This document shows positions 17,197 through 25,571 of a DNA stretch of 64,000 bases, in pieces. This DNA comes from Tichowtungia aerotolerans (GTDB taxonomy: Bacteria; Verrucomicrobiota; Kiritimatiellia; Kiritimatiellales; Tichowtungiaceae). A program made the translations under genes and the position numbers. The notes under the pieces are model-generated. The model had not been told where the DNA came from, made no database searches, and was given only the letters and a program-made list of their open reading frames with translations. Within the stretch, counting starts at the first letter, position 1. Every line of letters starts with the position of its first letter. The stretch is taken from the NCBI RefSeq assembly GCF_009905215.1, contig NZ_CP047593.1, forward strand, positions 3,228,900-3,292,899, written 5' to 3'.

Positions 17197-18906
17197 TTAT
17201 TTTGTTCTGGCTTCTACAGTTTCCTGTCGTTGCCGCAGGATTGCTTTGGAGGTAGCACATAAATACGGATCGCGGTAAGGAATTGCGCGGCGCTCATGGT
17301 TTCTTTCAATCATTGAAAAACCTGAAAGCTCTGCTTGTGTTGGCGAGGCGACGGTGCCATTGCCCATGTTGTGGCCGGGTTCCGTTTCGGCGATAAGAAA
17401 TCCAGCCTTGCGCATGGCTCCGCGCACAGGAGCGGCCGACGAATAAGTCAGCAGTACTCCGTTAGGCTTGATCACGCGATGCAGTTGTTTGAAAAAGTCG
17501 ACAGTCCACAGTTCGGGACAATGCTGCGATGAAAACGGGTCATGGAAAATAATATCAAAAGAATGATCTTTCAGAGCCTGAATCAGCCAGCGTGCGTCGC
17601 CCCAGTGGAGTGAGATTGATGAATGATGACTGCTGAAGGATGACTGTTGCAGCAGTCCGGAGAGAACCGTTTTCCAGTCAACCGGGTCTGTTTCCAATGT
17701 CTGGAAATGTTCGGCCGCCGCGCGAACAACTCGTTTGTCCATTTCCAAAGCGGTAATTTCCAGTTGATGTTCTGCTGTTTTTGCAGTGGCACAAAACGCT
17801 GCAAGTGAATTGTTGCCGAGCCCAAAACAGACATCCAGAAGTCTGATGTCCTGCGTTTTGATTTTTTCTTTCAGTCTGGCCGGAGCGACAAATTTTTGTC
17901 CTGCCTCCAGCCGTGCGCCAGTCTTTGTGTGATAGTGCTCTTTCCAATCTTCGGAGAAAAAAGTAACCGATCCATCCTCTGTGATCACCGGAGTTGCTGA
18001 AATTCGAGATTCTGTTCGTTCGGCTTTAAGCAGGTCTCCCTGGGAGATTTGACGACACGTCATCTGTTGAATCACGTAGTCCAGAAACTGACCTTTTTCG
18101 AGATGCCAGTGCGGGGCAATCAATTGATCATCCGGCGTATCGGTTGTAATTCGCATCACCGGAATTTCGGCGGGAATCCGGCGCAGAAAATCCATCAACC
18201 CTTCCGCATATTCCCAGTGGTTGAGAAGCGGGAACGGGGTCGCGGCATACTGCTCTGCCAGTTGCGTACCTTTCATCACATGCAGGTTGTGGATTTTGAT
18301 TCCGGAGATTGGAAGTTTTGCCAACTCGTCGGCGGTATTTTTCCAATCCTTTGAAATTTCTCCGGGAAGCCCAAGAATGACGTGTACAGCGACGTGGATG
18401 TTGTGTCCCGCCAGCTTGAGGATGGCCTGTTTGCTGCAGCCCCAGTCGTGACCGCGGAGGATCCGCTTCAGTGTGTCATCGTTGGCAGTCTGCACGCCGA
18501 GCTCCACCCAGACCTCCGTTTGTTTTTTGAGTGTGTCCAGAAATTCGAGTGCTTCGGCCGGCAGGCAGTCGGGGCGCGTTCCAATGCTGACCGCTTCAAA
18601 TTCGAATTTTTTCAAACATTGGAAAAGGATGCTTTGCTGGTCGGGATCAGTCAGGTCGGCAGTGAAGGCCTGAATGTAGAGCATGAATTTTTTTGCGCGG
18701 TAGCGGCGGCGAGCAAAGCGGATGGCTTCTTCGGCCTGTTCGAGTGGACTGTCCTGCCGCTGTGTCTGCTGGGCTCGTGATCCGTTTTCGGCGCAGAACG
18801 CGCAGCGTCCATGCGGACAGCTTCCGGCAATTTCGACCGGAATGCGAAAGAGCGGTTCTCCATAGCGCTCAATCATCCACGGCTTATATTGAACAAAAGA
18901 AGTCAT
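17197..18906 (-). CDS. Radical SAM (TIGR01212/YhcC-YtqA type) fused to MnmD-like methyltransferase
   Basis: 569 aa. Residues 1-300 are a radical SAM domain of the TIGR01212 family: cluster cysteines C30, C35 and C38 (CPHGRCAFC, an unusually short CX4CX2C), FTADLTDPDQQ, VWVELGVQTAND, LPGEISKDW and IKIHNLHVMKGTQLA. Residues 300-569 are a Rossmann methyltransferase of the MnmC-N/MnmD type: LLDVCFGLGNNSLAA for SAM binding and FHDPFSSQHCPELWT as active-site strand. In Bacillus, the TIGR01212 protein YtqA (MnmL) and a separate methyltransferase act in sequence on tRNA wobble uridine, so the fusion probably does both steps (inference). It overlaps the upstream kinase gene by 4 bp. Three copies of the dispersed palindrome lie inside. 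Confidence 0.85.
   Translation of the reverse strand: MTSFVQYKPWMIERYGEPLFRIPVEIAGSCPHGRCAFCAENGSRAQQTQRQDSPLEQAEEAIRFARRRYRAKKFMLYIQAFTADLTDPDQQSILFQCLKKFEFEAVSIGTRPDCLPAEALEFLDTLKKQTEVWVELGVQTANDDTLKRILRGHDWGCSKQAILKLAGHNIHVAVHVILGLPGEISKDWKNTADELAKLPISGIKIHNLHVMKGTQLAEQYAATPFPLLNHWEYAEGLMDFLRRIPAEIPVMRITTDTPDDQLIAPHWHLEKGQFLDYVIQQMTCRQISQGDLLKAERTESRISATPVITEDGSVTFFSEDWKEHYHTKTGARLEAGQKFVAPARLKEKIKTQDIRLLDVCFGLGNNSLAAFCATAKTAEHQLEITALEMDKRVVRAAAEHFQTLETDPVDWKTVLSGLLQQSSFSSHHSSISLHWGDARWLIQALKDHSFDIIFHDPFSSQHCPELWTVDFFKQLHRVIKPNGVLLTYSSAAPVRGAMRKAGFLIAETEPGHNMGNGTVASPTQAELSGFSMIERNHERRAIPYRDPYLCATSKAILRQRQETVEARTK
17691..17707. repeat. Dispersed palindrome, variant
   Basis: TTTCCAA-TGT-CTGGAAA, one mismatch to the perfect form, inside the radical SAM/methyltransferase fusion. 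Encodes HFQTLE on the minus strand. Confidence 0.7.
18339..18357. repeat. Dispersed palindrome, weak variant
   Basis: TTTTCCAA-TCC-TTTGAAAT, inside the same fusion gene, read as ISKDWK on the minus strand. Confidence 0.5.
18609..18625. repeat. Dispersed palindrome, variant
   Basis: TTTTCAA-ACA-TTGGAAA, one mismatch, same gene, encoding LFQCLKK on the minus strand. Confidence 0.7.
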
Positions 18907-19811
18907 GAGATCTGGATTTTCGGAATCAGTTCAGCGATTTGTTCCGGTTTAACAACTCCGGGCTCGACGTTCATCGCATTGGAGGTGCCGCAGGCGAGGC
19001 CGAAGGCAAAAGCCTCGGGCAGGGCGCTGCCTTTGGCGAGGGCAAAGGAAATCCCGGCGCTGACCGAATCACCGCTTCCGATTGGATTGAACGCTTTGAT
19101 CTGCGGGATTGAATAGCGGTAAACATTGTTTGGGGTCACCAGCATGGCTGAATCTTTTCCCTGTGTAATCCCTACGGCTCCGGCTCCGTGGGCAATCAGT
19201 TCGCGGGCCTGTTCGAGCGGGTCATAGGTGTCTTTAACCGTCATGGACAGCTCTTCAGTGTTAAGCTTAACGACGGATGGGCGATGAGAAAGAGTGGCGA
19301 GCAGCGGAGTTTTGGAGCTGTCGACCAGTACTTTGTCGCCGTTGGTGCACGCCATAAGTTCTGCATAGATCTCCTGCGGAACATGCGGCGGCAGATTGCC
19401 GCAAAAGACAATGCGGTCAAAGTCGGCTTGAATGCGTCCGAAGGTCTGGATAAAAGTTTTCCAGTCCCTGGACGATGGCGGTGGATTTTCTTCGACCAGC
19501 TCAGTGCAGCTGCCGTCTTCATCCGAAAGAAGTGTCTGACAGATGCGGGTTTCGGCCCCGGTGTCGACCCAGTTGCACTCGAAATCTTCTGTTTCCAGAA
19601 GCTTCTGGACTGTTTCGCCGTTGGCACCGCCGGCAAAGCTGAGCATGACGGAGTCTGCGCCGAGAATGCTAAGCACTCGCGCAGTGTTGGTTGCTTTGCC
19701 GCTGGCTGCAACCGATACTTTGAGAGCGCGGTTGACTTCGCCGGGACGGAAGCTTTTGTATTCAATGGTTCGCTGAAGGGCGGGGAAAAATCCGCAACAC
19801 AGAATTTTCAT
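18903..19811 (-). CDS. PfkB-family sugar kinase (1-phosphofructokinase/tagatose-6-phosphate kinase type)
   Basis: 302 aa. N-terminal NP-like start CCGFFPALQRTIEY, ASGKATNTARVLSILG (sugar-binding GG/GK region), and the C-terminal anion-hole and catalytic segment NPIGSGDSVSAGI with the catalytic Asp present. This matches the FruK/LacC branch rather than ribokinase. Predicted to phosphorylate a sugar phosphate with ATP in the cytoplasm; the exact substrate is unclear. It is the middle gene of a three-gene minus-strand operon, 15 bp after the amidohydrolase and overlapping the radical SAM gene, which may point to salvage of a SAM-derived sugar. Confidence 0.8.
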   Translation of the reverse strand: MKILCCGFFPALQRTIEYKSFRPGEVNRALKVSVAASGKATNTARVLSILGADSVMLSFAGGANGETVQKLLETEDFECNWVDTGAETRICQTLLSDEDGSCTELVEENPPPSSRDWKTFIQTFGRIQADFDRIVFCGNLPPHVPQEIYAELMACTNGDKVLVDSSKTPLLATLSHRPSVVKLNTEELSMTVKDTYDPLEQARELIAHGAGAVGITQGKDSAMLVTPNNVYRYSIPQIKAFNPIGSGDSVSAGISFALAKGSALPEAFAFGLACGTSNAMNVEPGVVKPEQIAELIPKIQIS

Positions 19812-19826
19812 AATAGTCTTTGTGGG

Positions 19827-21077
19827 TTACCGGCGGAACTTTTCTCTGAATTCGCGCCCTTTGGCGATGATTTCCTCTTCGCCGGGTACGTGGTGATTCT
19901 GCATCAGGATTTTTCCGTCACAGATGACCGTGTTGACACAGCAGCTGTCGGCACTGTACACCATGTCGGCGATCAGCTGATGCCCCGGAACCAAACGTTC
20001 GTTGTCAAGGTTGACCAGCATCAGGTCGGCCAGTGCACCTTCCTGAATAATGCCGCTGTTGAGTCCGAACATTTCAGCGGCGGCTCTTGTTCCGGAATGC
20101 CAAGCCACCGTGGCCGGCAGGGCGGTCGGGTCACCGGTAAAGTGCTTTTCGAGCAGCGCGGCAATCTTGATCTCCTCGATCATGCATAGATTGTTGTTCG
20201 AGGCGGCGCCATCGGTGCCGATGGCAATCTGTATTCCCGCCGCCTGCGCTTCGGTGAAGCGGAATTTTCCAGAGCAGAGTTTCATGTTCGAGGTGGGGCA
20301 GTGCAGTGCTTTAACGCCGCGTTCAGCCAGCAGTTCCATTTCGCTTTGGTTCAGCCACACACAGTGGGCGGCAGTTAGATTCGGGCCCAGAAGGCCGAGG
20401 CGGTCGAGGTATTCCGGAGGACGTATGCCGTACAGTTTCAGGCAGTCCTCGACTTCTTTTTCGGTCTCACTCAGGTGAGTGTGAATCATCAGTCCGTGTT
20501 CAGATGCGAACTCTGAGCACCAGATGAGGGCTTCTTTCGAAACCGTGTAGAGAGCATGCGGACCGAGTTGGAACTGAATGCGGTCGCTGTAGCGTTTGCT
20601 TTCGTTCAGCAGTTGTTTTGCCTGTTCGATATTGGCATCACGGCGGTCTGCATTGTTCATGTCAATGAAAACCGCTCCGAGCGCTGCGCGCATGCCCATC
20701 TCTTCCACGGCACGGGCGGTTCCATGAAAATGCCAGTACATGTCGTTAAAGAATGTTGTTCCGGACTTGATCATTTCCAGACAGGCCAGCCGGGCGCCGT
20801 GATAAACATCGTCTTCCGTGATGCCGGCTTCGAGCGGCCAGATGTGTTCGTTGAGCCACTCAAACAGTTCCAGGTCATCGGCGTAGCTGCGCATGTATGC
20901 CATCGCAGCATGATGATGCGCATTATGGAAGGTCGGCAGAACCGCCTTGTTGCTTCCGTCAATGACGGTCTCTGCACTTTTTTCTTTGCAGTCGCCGATC
21001 GTTTCAATCACGTTGCCGTTGATGAACACATCCGTTGTTAAATCGTTGTGCTGCACGCCTTGAATTAAAATACTCAT
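19827..21077 (-). CDS. Amidohydrolase, MTA/SAH deaminase type
   Basis: 416 aa, full length for the SsnA/MtaD group of the amidohydrolase superfamily. Metal ligands are in place: NAHHHAAM (HxH pair), MIHTHLSETEKEV, LTAAHCVWL and AIGTDGAASNNN. The LHCPTSNMKLCSG segment is typical of methylthioadenosine/S-adenosylhomocysteine deaminases. Predicted to deaminate an adenine nucleoside such as SAH, MTA or 5'-deoxyadenosine in the cytoplasm. Related chlorohydrolase or guanine-deaminase activities cannot be excluded. First gene of the operon leading to the radical SAM/methyltransferase fusion, whose by-products would be its substrates. Confidence 0.85.
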   Translation of the reverse strand: MSILIQGVQHNDLTTDVFINGNVIETIGDCKEKSAETVIDGSNKAVLPTFHNAHHHAAMAYMRSYADDLELFEWLNEHIWPLEAGITEDDVYHGARLACLEMIKSGTTFFNDMYWHFHGTARAVEEMGMRAALGAVFIDMNNADRRDANIEQAKQLLNESKRYSDRIQFQLGPHALYTVSKEALIWCSEFASEHGLMIHTHLSETEKEVEDCLKLYGIRPPEYLDRLGLLGPNLTAAHCVWLNQSEMELLAERGVKALHCPTSNMKLCSGKFRFTEAQAAGIQIAIGTDGAASNNNLCMIEEIKIAALLEKHFTGDPTALPATVAWHSGTRAAAEMFGLNSGIIQEGALADLMLVNLDNERLVPGHQLIADMVYSADSCCVNTVICDGKILMQNHHVPGEEEIIAKGREFREKFRR

Positions 21078-21083
21078 TTTTCA

Positions 21084-21112
21084 GATTGTAAGAATGATAT
21101 CGTTTTTAGCAA
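21084..21112 (-). promoter_or_regulatory. Candidate promoter for the amidohydrolase operon
   Basis: On the minus strand TTGCTA (21107-21112) and ACAATC (21084-21089) are 17 bp apart, a few bases before the amidohydrolase ATG. The -10 match is moderate, and placement so close to the start would leave a very short leader. Confidence 0.3.
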
Positions 21113-21161
21113 TGCAGCTTTTACCCTAAACAGGGATAATTCATTGTTTATTCAAAATGGT

Positions 21162-21953
21162 TCAGGAGGTTGATCCTGTTCGATAGCCGGCGAGATCCAG
21201 CGTAATATACCGGTAGCCGAGAGCCTGCAGCTTGACCAGCAGTTGCCCTCGGCAAGCCAGAATCTTTTCAAATTCTTCAGGATTGAGTTCGATTCGGCAG
21301 AGGTCTCCATGGTGCCGTACCCGGTATTGAGAAAAGCCCCATGATCTTAAAAATTCCTCGGCCCGTTCCACATTAGACATTTTTTTTAAGCTAATTGGCG
21401 TTCCGGTCGGAAACCGGGATCCGAGGCAGGCGAACGAAGCTTTTTCGGCGGTGGGCAACCCGCGAAGTTTGCTGAGAACTCGCACTTCCTTTTTATAAAG
21501 TCCGACGTCCTGAAGCGGAGCGATTACCTGATGGGCATCCGCGGCTTTTGCGCCGGGACGGAAATCGCCCTTATCATCTTCAATGGCTCCATAGGCCAGC
21601 GTTTTTATGCCGGTTTCACGAATAATGGTTTCCATCGTGTTGAATAATTCGTTTTTACAATGAAAACAGCGGTCTCCTTTGTTTGCCAGATAGGAGGGAT
21701 TGAGGTGTTCCTGGGTCTGAATGATATGAAGATTCCAGCCGCGCTGGCCGGCCAGTTTTGTGGCGTCCTTTAGTTCTCGGCGTGGCAGAGACGGAGAGTC
21801 GGCAATGACAATCCATGCCTTGTCCCCAAGGGCTTCGTGCGCGACATCTGCCAGATAGGTCGAGTCAACTCCGCCGGAATAGGCGACTGCAATTTGTTTG
21901 CAGTCGGCCAACCGGGCCAGCAACTGGTTTTCCTTTTGTTTTTCTGCTGTCAT
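21162..21953 (-). CDS. larE: LarE-type ATP-dependent sacrificial sulfur transferase
   Basis: 263 aa from the ATG at 21953; the frame extends further upstream to 22082 but that would overlap fumC and add a non-conserved leader. PP-loop signature AYSGGVDSTYLA near residue 25, GDRCFHCKNELF, and ASFACLGSRFPTG, where the Cys corresponds to the sulfur-donating Cys of Lactiplantibacillus LarE. LarE adds sulfur to the pyridinium precursor of the nickel-pincer cofactor of lactate racemase. larA, larB and larC are not in the window. Some LarE-like proteins outside lar operons have other roles, so the physiological partner is open. Confidence 0.85.
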   Translation of the reverse strand: MTAEKQKENQLLARLADCKQIAVAYSGGVDSTYLADVAHEALGDKAWIVIADSPSLPRRELKDATKLAGQRGWNLHIIQTQEHLNPSYLANKGDRCFHCKNELFNTMETIIRETGIKTLAYGAIEDDKGDFRPGAKAADAHQVIAPLQDVGLYKKEVRVLSKLRGLPTAEKASFACLGSRFPTGTPISLKKMSNVERAEEFLRSWGFSQYRVRHHGDLCRIELNPEEFEKILACRGQLLVKLQALGYRYITLDLAGYRTGSTS

Positions 21954-22035
21954 GCGCTGAATTCTAGCATACATGACTAAAATAGGTATATTTTTGTGCG
22001 AAAAACCGGATAGCTGCAAAGATGTTTTTCTGAGG

Positions 22036-23409
22036 TTAACTGGCAGGTCCGGTTGAGTTGGCAAGCAGGGTGCTGAATTCACCTTCAGAAATCAGTTCTT
22101 TTTCGCGGACCAGTTCCGCCAGTGTTTTGCCGCTGCGCAGCGATTCTTTGACCAGAACAGCAACCTGATCGTACCCCAGAACTGGATTGAGGATGGTCGG
22201 CAGACCTGCGCTGCGCTCAAAATATTTCCGGCATACATCTTCATTGGCGGTGATGCCGCTTACGCATTTCCGGTTTAGCGCAATGCAGGTCCGAATCAGA
22301 ATCGTAATCGATTTCACGATATTGGTTCCGGTGACCGGCATATGAGTGTTCAGTTCCAGCTGGCCGGCGGCACAGGCGGCGGCAACGGCTGCGTCGTTGC
22401 CGATCACCTGCATGCAGGCCATGTTGGCGGCTTCGCAGATGCTCGGGTTGATTTTCCCCGGCATGATCGACGAGCCCGGCTCGACCGGCGGCAGATTGAT
22501 TTCGCCGAGGCCGGTGTTGGGGCCGGAACTGAGCAGCCGCAGGTCGTTGACGATTTTATTCAGGTCAATTGCCAGCATTTTCAGTGCGCTGGAAAATGCC
22601 GCCATGTCCGTCAGGAACTGAGTGATTTCAATGCCGTTTTCAGCGACACGGTATTCCTGGCCGGTGGCCTGATTCAGAGCAGAAATCACTTTGCCGCGAA
22701 ACGCGGCGGAGGTATTGACGCCGGTGCCGATCGCATTGCCGCCGACGCCGAGCTCCATCAGACTCATGCAGGCGAAGGCAATTCGTTTTTCCGCTTTGCG
22801 CAGGGCGTTGGCCCAGGCCGCAAATTCCTGACCGAGCGTGACCGGAACCGCGTCCTGAAGATGAGTACGGCCGCTTTTCCGAACCTTGGAAAATTCGTCG
22901 GCCTTTTTTTCCAAACCCTGGAAAAGTTCATCGAGTGCAGCCAGCAGCGTGCCGGTCAGGTCGACAGACACAACGCGGATGGCAGACGGGAAGATGTTGT
23001 TGGTGGACTGGCCTTTGTTAATGTCGTCATTCGGATGGACCGTCCGGTCGCCGAGTTTCCCTCCGAGCTCTTTGCCGGCGATGTTGGCAAGGACTTCGTT
23101 GACGTTCATGTTGCTCGACGTGCCGCTTCCGGCCTGAAAGACATCAATGGGAAACTGATCGTCGTATTTTCCGCTCAGCACATCGCCGCAGGCGTCGGCA
23201 ATCGCTACGGCTTTTTCGACCGGCAGCAACCCGAGTTCGGCATTGGCGGCCGCGCAGGCCTGCTTCAGCTTGACCATGGCGTAAATCAGTTCGATAGGCA
23301 GCGGTTCGCCGGCAGAGTCAAAATTGGCCATGGAGCGCGCGGTATGGATGCCATAGAGCGCATCATCCGGCACATCGAGTTTTCCGAGGGAGTCTTGTTC
23401 TGTTCTCAT
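22036..23409 (-). CDS. fumC: Class II fumarate hydratase
   Basis: 457 aa, normal for FumC. N-terminal RTEQDSLGKLDVPDDALYG, SGRTHLQDAVPVTLGQEF, and the superfamily signature GSSIMPGKINP are all present. It interconverts fumarate and malate in the TCA cycle; the family also includes aspartate ammonia-lyase, but the DSLG start and overall order favour FumC. Two copies of the dispersed palindrome lie close together inside the gene (22875-22893 and 22907-22925). Confidence 0.9.
   Translation of the reverse strand: MRTEQDSLGKLDVPDDALYGIHTARSMANFDSAGEPLPIELIYAMVKLKQACAAANAELGLLPVEKAVAIADACGDVLSGKYDDQFPIDVFQAGSGTSSNMNVNEVLANIAGKELGGKLGDRTVHPNDDINKGQSTNNIFPSAIRVVSVDLTGTLLAALDELFQGLEKKADEFSKVRKSGRTHLQDAVPVTLGQEFAAWANALRKAEKRIAFACMSLMELGVGGNAIGTGVNTSAAFRGKVISALNQATGQEYRVAENGIEITQFLTDMAAFSSALKMLAIDLNKIVNDLRLLSSGPNTGLGEINLPPVEPGSSIMPGKINPSICEAANMACMQVIGNDAAVAAACAAGQLELNTHMPVTGTNIVKSITILIRTCIALNRKCVSGITANEDVCRKYFERSAGLPTILNPVLGYDQVAVLVKESLRSGKTLAELVREKELISEGEFSTLLANSTGPAS
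22875..22893. repeat. Dispersed palindrome, variant in fumC
   Basis: TTTTCCGA-ACC-TTGGAAAA, one mismatch across 16 arm bases. Confidence 0.75.
22907..22925. repeat. Dispersed palindrome, second copy in fumC
   Basis: TTTTCCAA-ACC-CTGGAAAA, one mismatch, only 13 bp after the first fumC copy. Encodes LFQGLEKK on the minus strand. Confidence 0.75.
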
Positions 23410-23473
23410 ACCGGACAGTTTTAACGATCCGCGCCGGGAAAGAACACGAAAAAGTTGAACGGATGAGATTCTT

Positions 23474-23743
23474 TTAGCGTTCGGTCAGCGCTTCATAGAG
23501 TCCGATCAGCAGAATGAATGCCCCGAAAGCTCCCAGAATAATCAGGGCAACAGGCGAAAAGTGCTGTTGAAAGAAGTGAAAGGCCATGTGGAACGTAAAG
23601 ACATAGGTGATCAACAGGCCCATCTTTGATCCCCGGGCAAGCAGGCAGATGGTTGCAATGGCAAGAACGATGAGCACTTCCCAGATCGGGATTTCCAAGG
23701 TGTCAGCTTGTATTGCGTTGTAAAGCTTCGCCATTTTGTCCAT
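23474..23743 (-). CDS. Small three-helix membrane protein
   Basis: 89 aa with three hydrophobic segments (about residues 20-36, 42-58 and 65-83) and a final ALTER. Not recognised. It follows recN by only 4 bp and precedes fumC by 64 bp on the same strand, so it probably shares their transcript. The start with M at 23743 has AAGGAG close upstream on the minus strand. Confidence 0.6.
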   Translation of the reverse strand: MDKMAKLYNAIQADTLEIPIWEVLIVLAIATICLLARGSKMGLLITYVFTFHMAFHFFQQHFSPVALIILGAFGAFILLIGLYEALTER

Positions 23744-23747
23744 GTGC

Positions 23748-25415
23748 TTACTCCTTTTGGTTTGCCAGCAGTTCGCCTGCGTGCTGCAGGGTCACGTTGG
23801 TTAAATCCTTTCCGCCGAGCATGCGCGCGACTTCTTCGGTACGCGCGGTGTCTTCGAGCAGGTTGATTTCCGTATAGGTGCGTTCATTGCGCACGCTTTT
23901 GGAGACGGCAAAATGGGTGCTTCCGCAGGCGGCGACCTGCGGCAGGTGGGTGATGGTGATCAGCTGATGCGTTTTGCCGACCTGCGCCAGTTTTTTGCCG
24001 ACTGCGTTGGCAATTTCGCCGCCGACGTTGGCGTCGATCTCGTCAAAGACGAGCAGGGGAATGCGGTCGTGGCGGGCGAGTACGGCTTTAACGGCCAGCA
24101 TGACGCGTGAGATTTCACCGCTCGACGCAATCATGCGCAGCGGGCGCATCGATTCGCCCGCATTGGGCGCAAAACCGAATTCGATTTCATCCATGCCCGA
24201 CGCGGTCGGGTCGCATTCCATCAGCTGCACTTCAAAAAGTCCGTGTTCGAAGCCAAGATCGCGCAGCTCGGCGGTGATGGCGTCGGCCAGTTTGACGGCG
24301 GCTTTCTGTCGCCTGTTGCTCAGAGCTAATCCGGCCTGTTCGGTTTCGACGAGCGCGGCGGCGCGTTCTGCTTCGATTTCTGCCCGTTGCTCGTCGCGAC
24401 TCTGGAGGTCGCGCAGTCGCTCTTTCCATGTGTCGAGCAGTTCGAGGATTTCGGAAACGGTCGGCGCGTACTTGCGTTTGAGACTGCGATAGAGGGCGAC
24501 GCGCTCTTCGAGAAACTGCATGCGGTCCGGTCCGGCGGAGATATCGCTGCCGGTTTCCTGGATGATCGCCGAGATTTCCTGTGCGGTACGTAGAGCCCCT
24601 TCGAGCTCTTCGGCCCAGTTGGCGGCTTCGGGAATGTATTTTTCGAGTTGAGAGCAGGCGCGGCGGGCGGCGGAGAGTCCTTCGAAGGCGGAGTATTCGC
24701 CTTCGGTCAACCCGCCGGCAGCGGTCTGGGCCAGTTCGAGGATGTTCTGGGCGTTGGCGATCTGTTCGTGTTCCTGGCGGGTTTCCTCTTCGTCCTCTTC
24801 TGAAACCTTGGCGTCTTCGATTTCCTTGATGCGCCATGTGAGCAGGTCGATCTGTTCTTCGAGGTCGGAATTGTCGACATTGGCCAGTTCGCGGAGGCGG
24901 TTTTCCAAACCTTGGAAAACCCGGTATTTTTTACGGTAGTCGGCGCGTGCAGGTCCGAGCTCGCCGAATGCATCGAGAATATCCATCTGGGCGTCGGTTC
25001 GAAGCAGGGACTGGTGGTCGTAAGGGCCGTGCATATCGACGAGCACATCGCCGAGCGCTTTAAGAACGTTCAGTGTAACCGGCGAGTCGTTGACCCAGTT
25101 TTTGGAGCTGTTTTCGGTGATGGTGCGGCGGATGATCAGCTGTCCATCTTCGCAGGGGGCCATGCCTAGCTCGTCGAGCACCGCATCGACATCTTGGGGC
25201 CGGGCCAGTTCGAAACAGGCCTCGATGCCGCAGGAGCTTTCGCCGGTGCGGATCATACTTTTGTCGGCCCGGTCTCCGAGCAGCAGGCGCAAGGCCCCGA
25301 TGAGCAGGGATTTTCCGGCTCCGGTTTCGCCGGTGATGACGTTGAGTCCCTTTTGAAATTCAATCGAAAGGGAATCGACCAGCGCAAGATTTCGAATGGT
25401 TAAGCGACTCAGCAT
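23748..25415 (-). CDS. recN: DNA repair ATPase RecN
   Basis: 555 aa when read from the ATG at 25415, giving the usual RecN beginning MLSRLTIRNLALVDSL; further in-frame starts up to 25454 exist and none has a clear ribosome site. SMC-like layout: Walker A GETGAGKS, long coiled coil (about residues 150-370), ABC signature SSGEISRVMLA and Walker B LLVFDEIDANVGG. RecN works in recombinational repair of double-strand breaks. A perfect copy of the dispersed 19-bp palindrome is inside the coding sequence. The divergent upstream region holds a separate palindrome at 25495-25508. Confidence 0.9.
   Translation of the reverse strand: MLSRLTIRNLALVDSLSIEFQKGLNVITGETGAGKSLLIGALRLLLGDRADKSMIRTGESSCGIEACFELARPQDVDAVLDELGMAPCEDGQLIIRRTITENSSKNWVNDSPVTLNVLKALGDVLVDMHGPYDHQSLLRTDAQMDILDAFGELGPARADYRKKYRVFQGLENRLRELANVDNSDLEEQIDLLTWRIKEIEDAKVSEEDEEETRQEHEQIANAQNILELAQTAAGGLTEGEYSAFEGLSAARRACSQLEKYIPEAANWAEELEGALRTAQEISAIIQETGSDISAGPDRMQFLEERVALYRSLKRKYAPTVSEILELLDTWKERLRDLQSRDEQRAEIEAERAAALVETEQAGLALSNRRQKAAVKLADAITAELRDLGFEHGLFEVQLMECDPTASGMDEIEFGFAPNAGESMRPLRMIASSGEISRVMLAVKAVLARHDRIPLLVFDEIDANVGGEIANAVGKKLAQVGKTHQLITITHLPQVAACGSTHFAVSKSVRNERTYTEINLLEDTARTEEVARMLGGKDLTNVTLQHAGELLANQKE
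24901..24919. repeat. Dispersed palindrome, perfect copy in recN
   Basis: TTTTCCAA-ACC-TTGGAAAA, all 16 arm bases match. Encodes VFQGLEN on the minus strand. Confidence 0.9.
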
Positions 25416-25494
25416 GTTGCGGCGCATCATTTCAGTTTCCGGCATTTTCGACAAGTCTGTGATTTTCGAAAACGGTTCGGATTTTTCTGAATGA

Positions 25495-25508
25495 TTACCA
25501 TTTGGTAA
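25495..25508. promoter_or_regulatory. Palindrome in the recN divergent promoter region
   Basis: TTACCA-TT-TGGTAA is a perfect 6-bp inverted repeat in the intergenic region between recN and the divergent PEP-CTERM gene. It ends 6 bp before the candidate -35 of the latter. It has the size and placement of a repressor operator. recN is often under SOS control, so a LexA-type site is one possibility, but the motif matches no LexA box I can name with certainty. Confidence 0.4.
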
Positions 25509-25514
25509 CCCTTT

Positions 25515-25544
25515 TTGACGTCTGAAAAGAATGGCTGGTATGTT
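25515..25544 (+). promoter_or_regulatory. Candidate promoter of the PEP-CTERM gene
   Basis: TTGACG (25515-25520) and TATGTT (25539-25544) with an 18-bp spacer, followed by GGAGGAG at 25561 and the ATG at 25572. A good sigma-70-like arrangement. Confidence 0.5.
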
Positions 25545-25571
25545 TTGTCAGATTCTAAACGGAGGAGTTTT

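Noticed and set aside
22342-23424. 360-codon plus-strand frame opposite fumC
   Set aside because: Shadow of fumC, which has the full class II fumarase signature on the minus strand.
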